This document shows, piece by piece, positions 26,302-34,631 of a DNA stretch of 64,000 nucleotides. Under the pieces are notes generated by a model. The model was not told the origin of the DNA, made no database searches, and saw nothing but the letters and a program-made list of their open reading frames with translations. A program made the position numbers and the translations under genes. This DNA is from Bacteroidales bacterium UBA4070. Its GTDB lineage: Bacteria > Bacteroidota > Bacteroidia > Bacteroidales > VadinHA17. The stretch's first letter is position 1. Each line of letters opens with the position of its first letter. The stretch is taken from positions 45,749-109,748 of the forward strand of contig DFYY01000006.1 of NCBI GenBank assembly GCA_002383485.1. Direction: 5' to 3'.

Positions 26302-26613
26302 CACAACTCCGGTTTTATTCAAGTATGGAAAGATATATAAAAAATCCTTCAGTGTTATTGCCGTATGGGTTCTGCCACAGCTGACGCGCCGCCACGACAG
26401 GGAAAGACCGTGCGTGCCCAAGATTCCGCAAGCGCTGGTGCCCGACAAGAAAGGGCAAGACCGCCCGGGATTCTGCGAGAGCTGGCCCCCAGGCAAGACA
26501 TGGTTCCAAAGCCATCGCAGCCACGGATTTACCATCATATAAAAATTATTTACCTCCGGTCCCTTTGATATTAGCCGGGGATTTTCAAAATTGCAGGTTC
26601 ATTTAATGCGACT
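26302..26613. other. Gene-free interval between divergent GH2 and SNF2 genes
   Basis: These 312 bases hold the imperfect direct repeat at 26384-26485 and are otherwise A+T-rich. A weak -7-like box (TATCTTTC, minus strand, 26335 to 26328) lies 27 bases before the GH2 start. No RNA gene was recognised. Confidence 0.5.
26384..26485. repeat. Two imperfect direct repeats of about 50 bp
   Basis: Read on the minus strand, 26485-26439 (47 bases) and 26438-26384 (55 bases) both begin CCAGC, continue with CTxGCxGAATC and GGG, and share CGGTCTTxCCCTxTCxTGxCGG. The second has six extra bases. Most aligned positions agree. A partial third start (CAGCTGTGGCAGAA) follows. Confidence 0.7.
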
Positions 26614-29583
26614 ATGCAGCCCCCACTCCCCAAGGAGCGAGAAAGACTCTTTGCACTGATCCTGACACAGCACCGCACCTGGGGCTCAGTACTCACACCC
26701 ATCATGCTCGAGCGGGTGCCGGGGCGGGATTACTTCTCCATCGCGGAGGCACTCTCCCCCTTCCCGAACAGCATCACCCTGGCAGGCCTTGACAATGAGG
26801 AGCGGGAAGCCGTCAGGCTGCTGAACGAGTACTCTGACCGCAATCTGTTCAATCTCTTCTCAAAACACCGCAATGTGAAGGAGTTCATGGAAAATGTCAC
26901 GGACCGGGAATTCGATAAGCTTATCAAGCCGTATATTGAAAAGAGGATTTGCCAGTGCCTGAAGATAGCAATGAATGAGGAGTTGCCGCTGTATCACCAT
27001 AAGACAAGGATCAACTCCCTGCACCCTGAGGACAGGCTCATGATAGATCCCGCAGAGGCGAAGCCGGTATTCAGTTTCGATCGCATTCCGGGATCCACCA
27101 GCTACAGCCTGATCATCGAGTCAGAGAACCGGCCGGTCCAACTGCGCGGCATAAGTGTCGAAATCCTATCAAACAAACCCTGCATCATCAGAGCCGGCCA
27201 TAAAATACATTTCATTGCCAACATCGAAGGCGCCAAGATCAAGCCCTTCCTCACCCGTGACAAAATAATCATCCCGGAAGCCGCAGTGGAGAAGTACTTC
27301 TCCACCTTCGTGCTGCAGGTAATCAACACCCATAAGGTCACCGGTACAGGCTTCTCTCTCGAAAAGGCCGAAGCAGTCAGGACGGCCTTTCTTACCGTCG
27401 AGAGGCTGGTAACCGGCATCCCGGCTGCCATCCTCAGGTTTCGCTATGACAAGAGAGACATCTATTATCCCGATGAGGAGATGCACTTCACCGCCTTCAG
27501 CAACAACGGCGGCCGATTCAGCTTCCTGAGGAAGGAGCGTGATGCAGCATGGGAAAAGAGGTGCCTTGCAGCCCTGGATGAGGCGGGGCTCTTCACCGAG
27601 GACGGCATTCATTTCAGTACCACCGGCTCTGTCGAAAATGAGCAGGATTCCCTTTATGACCTCCTGGAGGCAGTCTCCTATAACAGGGAACGGCTTGAGG
27701 AGGCGGGTATGACCATACGTACCGGCAGCCTCGAGAGACCCTATGCCCTCCGGCGCGTGGAGATAAAGCTCAGCCACCAGGTGATAAACGACTGGTTTGA
27801 CCTGAAGGCTGTCGTGACCATTGGCCAGTTCACCATTCCCTTCACCCGGCTCCGACGTAACATACTCGAAGGAAGACGTGAGTATCTCCTGCCTGACGGC
27901 ACTGTGGCACTGCTGCCCGAGGAGTGGTTCGCGCGTTATCGCGGACTGTTTGAGATGGGCAAGGATAATGACGAAAACCTCCTGCTGCACAAGCAGCACT
28001 TTGGCATCCTCAGCGAGGTTATCTCCGGTGAGGATTGCGACACCTGTGCACGTCTTGAGAAACTGGTCATGCCTGAACAGCTGAAGCTGCTGCCCCCATC
28101 CAGAGACCTGAAAGCCGATCTTCGCCCATACCAGCAGGAAGGAGTAAGCTGGCTCCACTTCCTGCAGTCGAACAACCTCGGCGGATGCCTCGCTGATGAC
28201 ATGGGCCTGGGCAAGACCCTGCAGACCCTTGCCCTGCTTCAGTGGAACAGGGAACAGATGCTTGCCGGCAGGGATGCCATAACAGAACAGACAGAAGATA
28301 ACGTGCAACCCGGAGCGCGCCAGATGACACTCTTTGGCAGCATCACTCCGCCCGCCACATCGCTGATAATAGTCCCCGCTTCCCTCTGCCATAACTGGCA
28401 CAATGAGATAAGTCGATTCTGCCCCTCAATGAGGACACTGATCCACTACGGTGCAGCAAGGAACAAGTCAGCCTCGAATTTCACCGGCTATGACATTATC
28501 ATCTCAAGCTATCATACAGTACGCCAGGATATAGATATGTTAACGCGGATCAATTTCTTTTACGTGGTACTGGACGAGAGCCAGCACATTAAAAATCCAG
28601 CTTCACACATCTATCGGGCTGTCATGCGGTTGAGGGCCGATCACAGGCTGGTCCTGACAGGGACGCCGGTTGAGAACTCCCTTACAGACCTGTGGACACA
28701 GCTTAACTTCGTAAATCCCGGCCTTCTCGGCTCGCTGGCCTTCTTCAAACGCGAGTTTGCAAGGCCCATCGAAAAGAATTTTGAAGAAGAGAAGGAGAAG
28801 CGGCTGCGAAAGATCATTCAACCATTCATAATGAGGCGCACAAAAGAGGCGGTCGTCAGGGAACTTCCGCCTGTGACCGAGCAGGTGATCCACTGTGACA
28901 TGTCCGATGAGCAGGCTGCTATCTATGAACGCGAGAAATCAGCTGTAAGAAACAGTATCCTCGAGAACATCGAGTCAGTAGGCATTGAGAAATCAGCCAT
29001 CATAGTGCTACAGGGGCTGATGCGGCTGAGGCAGCTGGCAAACCATCCGGTCCTGACCAATGACACATACAGCGGGGGATCAGGAAAGTATGACACCATA
29101 ATTCACAATATTGAAAGTGTTGTTGCAGAGGGACATAAGATACTCGTCTTCTCCTCTTTCGTCAAGCATCTCGAATTGTTCCCTGACTGGCTCAACGCAA
29201 ACAGTATCGGGTTTGCGATGCTGACAGGATCGACACGCAACAGGGAGAGTGTCATTGAAAGCTTCAGGAGGAATGAGAGTATCAGGGTCTTCCTGATCTC
29301 CCTCAAGGCCGGTGGCGTGGGCCTCAACCTGACCGAGGCCGATTATGTCTTTATCCTCGACCCGTGGTGGAACCCGGCGTCGGAGATACAGGCCCTGAGC
29401 AGGGCGCACCGCATCGGGCAGGAGAAGAGGGTGTTTGTGCACAGGTACATATCCGGCAACACAATCGAGGAAAAGATACAGCGGTTACAGGAGAAAAAAA
29501 CACGGCTGGCCGACACCTTCGTCAATACCAATAACCCTCTGGGCGACCTTGACGTGAAGGAGATGCTTGAGATACTGAACTGA
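26614..29583 (+). CDS. SNF2/RapA-type ATP-dependent helicase
   Basis: The 989-residue protein has an uncharacterised N-terminal half (about 1-480) and a C-terminal Swi2/Snf2 motor. Motor motifs are ADDMGLGKT (about 528), IIVPASL, LDESQHIKN (DESQ instead of DEAH, about 653), LTGTPVENS, LISLKAGGVGLNLTEA and SRAHRIGQ (about 932). Such bacterial proteins translocate on double-stranded DNA and remodel protein-DNA complexes, as RapA does for RNA polymerase, or serve in repair and defence. There is no SWIM zinc-finger motif at the N-terminus and no nuclease neighbour, so a specific role is not assigned. It is divergent from the GH2 gene. Confidence 0.9.
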   Translation: MQPPLPKERERLFALILTQHRTWGSVLTPIMLERVPGRDYFSIAEALSPFPNSITLAGLDNEEREAVRLLNEYSDRNLFNLFSKHRNVKEFMENVTDREFDKLIKPYIEKRICQCLKIAMNEELPLYHHKTRINSLHPEDRLMIDPAEAKPVFSFDRIPGSTSYSLIIESENRPVQLRGISVEILSNKPCIIRAGHKIHFIANIEGAKIKPFLTRDKIIIPEAAVEKYFSTFVLQVINTHKVTGTGFSLEKAEAVRTAFLTVERLVTGIPAAILRFRYDKRDIYYPDEEMHFTAFSNNGGRFSFLRKERDAAWEKRCLAALDEAGLFTEDGIHFSTTGSVENEQDSLYDLLEAVSYNRERLEEAGMTIRTGSLERPYALRRVEIKLSHQVINDWFDLKAVVTIGQFTIPFTRLRRNILEGRREYLLPDGTVALLPEEWFARYRGLFEMGKDNDENLLLHKQHFGILSEVISGEDCDTCARLEKLVMPEQLKLLPPSRDLKADLRPYQQEGVSWLHFLQSNNLGGCLADDMGLGKTLQTLALLQWNREQMLAGRDAITEQTEDNVQPGARQMTLFGSITPPATSLIIVPASLCHNWHNEISRFCPSMRTLIHYGAARNKSASNFTGYDIIISSYHTVRQDIDMLTRINFFYVVLDESQHIKNPASHIYRAVMRLRADHRLVLTGTPVENSLTDLWTQLNFVNPGLLGSLAFFKREFARPIEKNFEEEKEKRLRKIIQPFIMRRTKEAVVRELPPVTEQVIHCDMSDEQAAIYEREKSAVRNSILENIESVGIEKSAIIVLQGLMRLRQLANHPVLTNDTYSGGSGKYDTIIHNIESVVAEGHKILVFSSFVKHLELFPDWLNANSIGFAMLTGSTRNRESVIESFRRNESIRVFLISLKAGGVGLNLTEADYVFILDPWWNPASEIQALSRAHRIGQEKRVFVHRYISGNTIEEKIQRLQEKKTRLADTFVNTNNPLGDLDVKEMLEILN

Positions 29584-29631
29584 TTTTTTTATAGTTTTAC
29601 GCGAACTTAACAAATCACTAAAGACGCTGCA

Positions 29632-30525
29632 ATGAATAATTATCAGAACCATCCGCTGGCCGGAGCCGTGGACCTCGACTCGGCATTCAACAAGATGTGG
29701 TTTTTCTACAAGAAATACTTCCTGGGTCTGTACATCATCTCTGTGATAAGCGCCCTGCTGACATCATTCTTCACATCCGGCATTGACCTGGCATCATTCC
29801 AGGAAGCATCAACAGACCCGGAACTGGTGCTGGAGAAAATGAAGGAGATGGCCGGCCCCTACGCCCTGATGATGCTCGTATCACTGGTATTCGGGGTACT
29901 ACTGCATGCATGGGTGCTGGAGAAGCCCACCGGCGGACAGGGATTCATATCGTCATTGACACGGAAGACACTTACGGCGCTGGTCCCATATCTGGTTGCA
30001 GTATTAATACTGCTTATTCTGACAGTCTTACTGACCTCCGTCGGGCTGGTGTTGCTTGTATTGCCCGGGCTCTTTGCCATATTTTACATGGTCACGGTGA
30101 TAATGTTTGCCATGCCGGTCACAATGATTGAGACCCGAAATCCGATAGAGGCCGTGTCACGGTCATTCAGGCTGACTCACAAGAACTTCTGGGCCAACCT
30201 GGGATGGGTTATTGTTGTACTGCTGATAATCATAGTTGCCGCCATGCTGATCGGCGCACTCGTCATGCTGCCATTCACCGGCTCATTCATCAGTTCAATT
30301 GCCAATCCTGAAGAAGCCTCCTCATTACTGGATATGCACCGTAACCCTCTGTTCATTATATTGAACGCCCTGCTCAGCGGTCTTATCACGCCGGTGATGC
30401 CAATACTGGCATTCCTGCTTTATTTCCGCAACAGAGGCGACGAGGTGACAGTGGAGGTGACCACTGACAGTGAAAATAAGGTGAAGGTGGAGGATCTCTA
30501 TCCGACGATGCCGGGGAGAGAGTGA
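29632..30525 (+). CDS. Multi-pass membrane protein, function unknown
   Basis: This 297-residue protein has about six transmembrane segments (first near residues 30-50, then 78-98, 115-150, 155-178, 195-220 and 243-270) and a charged cytoplasmic tail rich in Asp, Glu and Lys (from about 272). It resembles the membrane region seen in glycerophosphodiester-phosphodiesterase membrane-domain proteins, with a conserved-looking segment AVSRSFRLTHKNFWANLGW in the middle. Catalytic residues are not visible. It is 48 bases after the SNF2 gene and could share its transcript. I do not assign a function. Confidence 0.7.
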   Translation: MNNYQNHPLAGAVDLDSAFNKMWFFYKKYFLGLYIISVISALLTSFFTSGIDLASFQEASTDPELVLEKMKEMAGPYALMMLVSLVFGVLLHAWVLEKPTGGQGFISSLTRKTLTALVPYLVAVLILLILTVLLTSVGLVLLVLPGLFAIFYMVTVIMFAMPVTMIETRNPIEAVSRSFRLTHKNFWANLGWVIVVLLIIIVAAMLIGALVMLPFTGSFISSIANPEEASSLLDMHRNPLFIILNALLSGLITPVMPILAFLLYFRNRGDEVTVEVTTDSENKVKVEDLYPTMPGRE

Positions 30526-30566
30526 TGTGACGGTCACAGCTGAAAGCGAAAAAGTGTTTGGGCACC

Positions 30567-30583
30567 GGCTGCCGGGGGCAGCC
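30567..30583. terminator. Hairpin between convergent genes
   Basis: GGCTGCC, loop GGG, GGCAGCC form a perfect 7-bp stem between the convergent ends of the membrane protein and the MORN gene. There is no T run, so intrinsic termination is uncertain. Confidence 0.4.
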
Positions 30584-30593
30584 AGGTGATTCA

Positions 30594-31286
30594 TCAGGCG
30601 CCTATCTCTATTATCCACACGCCGGGCTGGGTGATCTCCAGATCTATCGAGGTGTCCACCCTTACAGTCTTCAGTTTGCTCCATTTGTTGAAGCTGACGC
30701 GAAGTTTGAAGGGAAACTCGCAGTTCCTGAACTCCATCTGGGAGTTTAAAAACTCCGTTTCAATACCCGAGGAACCAGTGATCTGAAGATTTGTCACATC
30801 AAGTGTGCCCGAGGTCATGGGTTTCAGCAGCACCCGTATCTCCTGGCCGTCAGTGTACCGGTAGACCCGGTAGCGCTCCATGGCTTTTGCGGATATGACT
30901 TTATATCCCTGAACGGTCTCATTCCTGCCCATGTATTTATCCCTGGTCCAGAGTCCTTCCTGGATGCTGTCTGTTCCTGCGTACCTGAAGGTGTACTTTC
31001 CGTTTCCGTGTCTCTGCCCCTTTGACCATGCACCCACATAAACAGAACTGTCAGCATAGATATAGGTACCCTTTCCGTGCGGCAACCCCTTTTTGAAAGC
31101 ACCGGTATAATGATCAACACCCCAGGCCTCACCTGCGCCGTGAGCAAGTCCGTTTTTGCATTCACCAACATACTTTTCACTGATCTGCCTGACGAGTACG
31201 GTACACTTTTCCTGTGAATAACCGGCTAGGCCTATGCCAAACAGCAATGCTGCCGCCAATATCATAAAACGACCACAATTCTTCAT
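30594..31286 (-). CDS. Exported MORN-repeat protein
   Basis: This 230-residue protein has a signal peptide (AALLFGIGLAGYSQ; start could also be Met8) and three to four MORN repeats at about 38-110, with YVGECKNGLAHGAGEA, YTGAFKKGLPHGKGTY, YVGAWSKGQRHGNGKY and a degenerate fourth (QEGLWTRDKYMG). MORN repeats form a flat beta sheet used as a scaffold or in lipid binding. The C-terminal 120 residues form a beta-rich domain of unknown type. It is transcribed alone from a perfect -7 box and is convergent with the preceding membrane protein. The periplasmic location is inferred from the signal. Confidence 0.82.
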   Translation of the reverse strand: MKNCGRFMILAAALLFGIGLAGYSQEKCTVLVRQISEKYVGECKNGLAHGAGEAWGVDHYTGAFKKGLPHGKGTYIYADSSVYVGAWSKGQRHGNGKYTFRYAGTDSIQEGLWTRDKYMGRNETVQGYKVISAKAMERYRVYRYTDGQEIRVLLKPMTSGTLDVTNLQITGSSGIETEFLNSQMEFRNCEFPFKLRVSFNKWSKLKTVRVDTSIDLEITQPGVWIIEIGA

Positions 31287-31306
31287 TGCATGACTGGATT
31301 TTCTTT

Positions 31307-31314
31307 CAAAGTTA
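31307..31314 (-). promoter_or_regulatory. -7 promoter box of the MORN gene
   Basis: Reads TAACTTTG on the minus strand, a perfect TAnnTTTG match, 20 bases before the start codon. Confidence 0.5.
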
Positions 31315-31346
31315 CCTTATTACGGTGACAATCCACGGACGCCAGC

Positions 31347-33083
31347 CTACTTGTCGAATCTTTTCAGCATCTTTCGTGAGATCTTCTCTTCCGGGTATTG
31401 CTTCCCGAAAGTAAGCCAGTACTCCTTCACGTTCTGCTTCACCTCTTTCCTGAGGATCAGTATACCTATCAGGTTCGGTACTGCCATCAGCACAATGGCC
31501 ACGTAAGAGAGTGACCAGATTATTGTGGTATCAGTGAATGATGCGATAAAGAATGCCGCCACAAACACCAGCCTGTAATAGATCACGTACTTCGGTCCGA
31601 ACAGGTATGTCACCGCCCTGTCGCCATAGTATGACCAGGATATAGCGGTGGAGAATGCAAACAGCAGCAGCGAGAACGTCACTATGTATGGCCCGAATCC
31701 TTTGAGAATACTTCGGCTGAATGCGAATGTTGTGAGTGGTGCGCTGTGTATCAGCGACTCCCCCCGGACAGTCATTGATGCCATATTTGACAGCTTGCCG
31801 GCCAGCACTTCCAATTCTCCGGTGAAAGGCTCCTTGCCTGAAGTGAACCTTATATTGGCGGCCAGTGACCTTGCATGGATGACCGAAATTCCGGCGGTGG
31901 TTATGACACCGTTTTCCACCGTGAGTTTGCCGTTATAAAGATCGAGGAACTGTTCTCCCCTGAGATGATTGCTGAGTTTTTCCACATCAGCGCTGTTTCC
32001 GTCGTCATATATCCCGCTCAGTATCTGCATATCAGTTGTCTGGAACTGGTTGTCAGTCTTTGTGTTCCATGCGCCTGATGCAAGTACGACCAGTCCGGTC
32101 AGGGTGCAGATGCAGATAGTGTCAATAAATGGCTCCAGCAGCGCTACCATGCCTTCGGAGACAGGCTCCGGGGCACGGGCGGCCGAGTGGGCTATAGGTG
32201 CAGATCCCTGACCTGACTCATTGGAGAAGAGGCCCCTGTTCACACCCCTGTTCATCGCAAAGGCGAAGGAGGCGCCGAGAAAGCCTCCGGTAGCAGCTGA
32301 ACCGGTAAAGGCATCGGCAAAGATCGATGCAAACGACGGCAGAATGTTTTCAGGATGAGAAAAGATGACCAGCAGCGCACCTATAAGATATAGTATCGCC
32401 ATAAACGGCACCAGGACAGATGTCACCTTTGCAATTCTCTTTATTCCGCCGATAATTACAAGGCCAAGAAGCACCGCCAGTATTGCTCCGGTGATAATAT
32501 GCTTTATTCCGAAAGTTGAAAAGACTGAATTGGAGATGCTGTTTATCTGTGGCAGACTGCCTGTTCCGAACGAACTCAGTATTGTTGCCCCGGCAAAGAA
32601 TGCCCCCAGCACAACCCCGGTTTTTATGAGTTTCCCGTCACGGGTCTTGATATTCAGGCGTTTTTTCATGTAGTACATCGGTCCGCCGGAGACAGATCCG
32701 TCAGGGAGTATGTCACGGTACTTGTGGGAGATTGAGACTTCAACCATCTTGGTACACATCCCTATGGCAGCCGTGACAAGCATCCAGAAGAGTGCTGCCG
32801 GTCCTCCGAGATGGATGGCCAGAGCTACACCGGCTATGTTGCCGGTACCTACAGTTCCTGACAGGGCAGTGGCAAGAGACTGAAAGTGGGAAGTATCGCC
32901 CACGTCGTGTGAGTGATCATACTTTCCACTGGTAATCCTGATGGCATGACGGAAGTACCTTACCTGCGGGAATCCAAGATAGATCGTGAAGAACAGGCCT
33001 GTTCCGATAAGCAGTACCATGAACCAGGGATGCCCTCCGAGATACCCGTCGAGCCTTACAAGGAAGTCGTTGAAGCCGTGCAT
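31347..33083 (-). CDS. Sodium/alanine symporter (AGCS family)
   Basis: This 578-residue integral membrane protein is an alanine or glycine:cation symporter. It shows the family signature GTVGTGNIAGVALAI, GGPAALFWMLV, and GGPMYYMKK near the N-terminus, and NRGVNRGLFSNESGQGSAP in the middle, where substrate and sodium bind. It is longer than the usual 450-500 because of an insert of about 100 residues (about 345-440), which lies in a loop between membrane segments and contains little hydrophobic sequence. It lies 17 bases after the NSS transporter and is co-transcribed with it. Confidence 0.9.
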   Translation of the reverse strand: MHGFNDFLVRLDGYLGGHPWFMVLLIGTGLFFTIYLGFPQVRYFRHAIRITSGKYDHSHDVGDTSHFQSLATALSGTVGTGNIAGVALAIHLGGPAALFWMLVTAAIGMCTKMVEVSISHKYRDILPDGSVSGGPMYYMKKRLNIKTRDGKLIKTGVVLGAFFAGATILSSFGTGSLPQINSISNSVFSTFGIKHIITGAILAVLLGLVIIGGIKRIAKVTSVLVPFMAILYLIGALLVIFSHPENILPSFASIFADAFTGSAATGGFLGASFAFAMNRGVNRGLFSNESGQGSAPIAHSAARAPEPVSEGMVALLEPFIDTICICTLTGLVVLASGAWNTKTDNQFQTTDMQILSGIYDDGNSADVEKLSNHLRGEQFLDLYNGKLTVENGVITTAGISVIHARSLAANIRFTSGKEPFTGELEVLAGKLSNMASMTVRGESLIHSAPLTTFAFSRSILKGFGPYIVTFSLLLFAFSTAISWSYYGDRAVTYLFGPKYVIYYRLVFVAAFFIASFTDTTIIWSLSYVAIVLMAVPNLIGILILRKEVKQNVKEYWLTFGKQYPEEKISRKMLKRFDK

Positions 33084-33100
33084 GTCAATTATCTTAAATT

Positions 33101-34465
33101 CTAAAATTTAACCAGCCCGAGTCCGTTCAGGAATACAAGTGCAATCGCCAGCGGAGCCAGGACTTTGATGGCAAACCGGTAGAGTCTGTAGTATCTCACA
33201 CGCAGTGTGCCTCCGTTCGAAAGTTCATCCTTCGATTCGCGTCCCGGGAAATACCAACCCAGGAATGCTACTATAAGCAATCCTCCCAGTGGCAGAAGAA
33301 TATTTGCAGTCGTATAGTTGAAGAGGTCAAAAATGTTAAGCCCGGACAGCTTGATATCGCGCATCAAACCCCAGGAAAGGGATGCTGCTATCCCCAGGAT
33401 AAACATCGAAGCTGTTGCAATGATGATTGCCGTACGCCGGTTCATATTCAGCTGTTCCGAAAAATAGGCCACTATCACCTCGAGTACCGATATTGTCGAT
33501 GTCAGCGCGGCTATCGCCAACAGTACGAAAAATGCAAAGGCAAAGATCATTCCACCCGTCATCTGCTGGAATATTCCCGGCAGTACTATGAAGGTGAGTG
33601 CCTCACCTGACGACGGACAGATGCCAAAGGCAAACACTGCCGGGAAAATGGCTACACCTGCCAGGACAGCAACGAGCAGGTCAACCATCGAGACCTTCAC
33701 TGCGGTACTGGCAAGCTTGTTATCCTTCGGGATATATGATCCGTAGGTGATCAGTGTTCCCATCCCGATGCTCAGGGAGAAGAATGCCTGCCCCAGGGCC
33801 ATCAGCACAGTGTTGCCGGTGATCCTGGAGAAGTCAGGCCGGAAGAGAAATTCCACACCCTTGCCGGCTCCGGGAAGGGTGAGTGACTTGATGCACATTA
33901 CTATCAGAATGACAAACAGAAGAGGCATCATGATCTTGGTCGATTTCTCAATGCCTTTGCGTACTCCGGCCAAAACAATCCCTGATGTAGCCAGCATGAA
34001 AACAGAGAACCACAGTGCTGGACGAAGGGATTCACTCCTGAAGGAATCAAACATCACTGTCAGCTCTTCAGAGCTTTTACCGACAAACCCGCCGATCAAT
34101 GTCTGGTAGATATACTCAAGAGTCCAACCGGCAACAGCTGTATAGAAAGCCAGTATCATGAAGGCCGCCACTATGCCCATCATGCCCACCATGTACCAGG
34201 GTTTGCGCGGCGCCAGCGTTTTGAATGCCCCTACAGGGTTGCGCTGTGATCTTCTGCCGATTACCAGCTCTGACATCATTACCGGAATACCTATGGCGAA
34301 CACTATGATCAGATACACAATCAAAAATGCGCCGCCACCGTTCTCTCCAAGGATATAGGGAAATCTCCAGATATTACCCAGCCCTATGGCTGATCCGGCT
34401 GCTGCCATAATAACCCCCATCCTGCTGCCAAAGGAATCTCTTTTGGAAAAATCAAATCCGCTCAT
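33101..34465 (-). CDS. Neurotransmitter:sodium symporter-family transporter
   Basis: A 454-residue LeuT-fold transporter for amino acids or tryptophan-like substrates, coupled to sodium. The N-terminal signature GSRMGVIMAAAGSAIGLGN, with NIWRFPYILGENGGG following, carries the unwound TM1 that binds sodium and substrate. The bacterial 11-12 TM form is about this length. It is the first gene of a pair with the AGCS symporter, so the two probably serve amino-acid uptake together, using the sodium gradient that the Mrp module of this window may build. Confidence 0.9.
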   Translation of the reverse strand: MSGFDFSKRDSFGSRMGVIMAAAGSAIGLGNIWRFPYILGENGGGAFLIVYLIIVFAIGIPVMMSELVIGRRSQRNPVGAFKTLAPRKPWYMVGMMGIVAAFMILAFYTAVAGWTLEYIYQTLIGGFVGKSSEELTVMFDSFRSESLRPALWFSVFMLATSGIVLAGVRKGIEKSTKIMMPLLFVILIVMCIKSLTLPGAGKGVEFLFRPDFSRITGNTVLMALGQAFFSLSIGMGTLITYGSYIPKDNKLASTAVKVSMVDLLVAVLAGVAIFPAVFAFGICPSSGEALTFIVLPGIFQQMTGGMIFAFAFFVLLAIAALTSTISVLEVIVAYFSEQLNMNRRTAIIIATASMFILGIAASLSWGLMRDIKLSGLNIFDLFNYTTANILLPLGGLLIVAFLGWYFPGRESKDELSNGGTLRVRYYRLYRFAIKVLAPLAIALVFLNGLGLVKF

Positions 34466-34580
34466 TTACTGACATATTTTGGTGTAAACTTTTAAAGAGT
34501 TTAAAGGTGGCAAAATTCTTAAACGCAGCAATGAGTTGATGCTAAAAAACAGAAAATCATCTGCCATCTGCATAAAGCAG

Positions 34581-34608
34581 GCAGAGACGTTGGGTTCAAC
34601 GTCTCTGC
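34581..34608. repeat. 28-bp perfect palindrome (REP-like)
   Basis: Arms GCAGAGACGTTG and CAACGTCTCTGC flank the loop GGTT. It lies between the NSS gene start and the hydA end. From memory, GAGACGTTG palindromes are dispersed in Bacteroidota genomes. No T run follows on either strand, so I class it as a repeat and not as a terminator. Confidence 0.75.
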
Positions 34609-34631
34609 AATAATACTGTCAGAAAATCAAT

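Noticed and set aside
26302..26538. N-terminal extension of the GH2 protein
   Set aside because: It would translate the intergenic direct repeat and bury a clean signal peptide that begins at 26301.
26302..26613. Structured RNA gene (for example SRP RNA, tmRNA or a riboswitch)
   Set aside because: No conserved core motif of these RNAs was found; the G+C-rich block is explained by the direct repeat.
27169..28401. 410-residue open frame antisense to the SNF2 gene
   Set aside because: It overlaps a gene with intact helicase motifs on the other strand and shows no family pattern. It is a by-product of codon bias.
34581..34608. Rho-independent terminator of the hydA operon
   Set aside because: The palindrome is perfect but no T run follows on either strand; it matches a REP-like repeat better.
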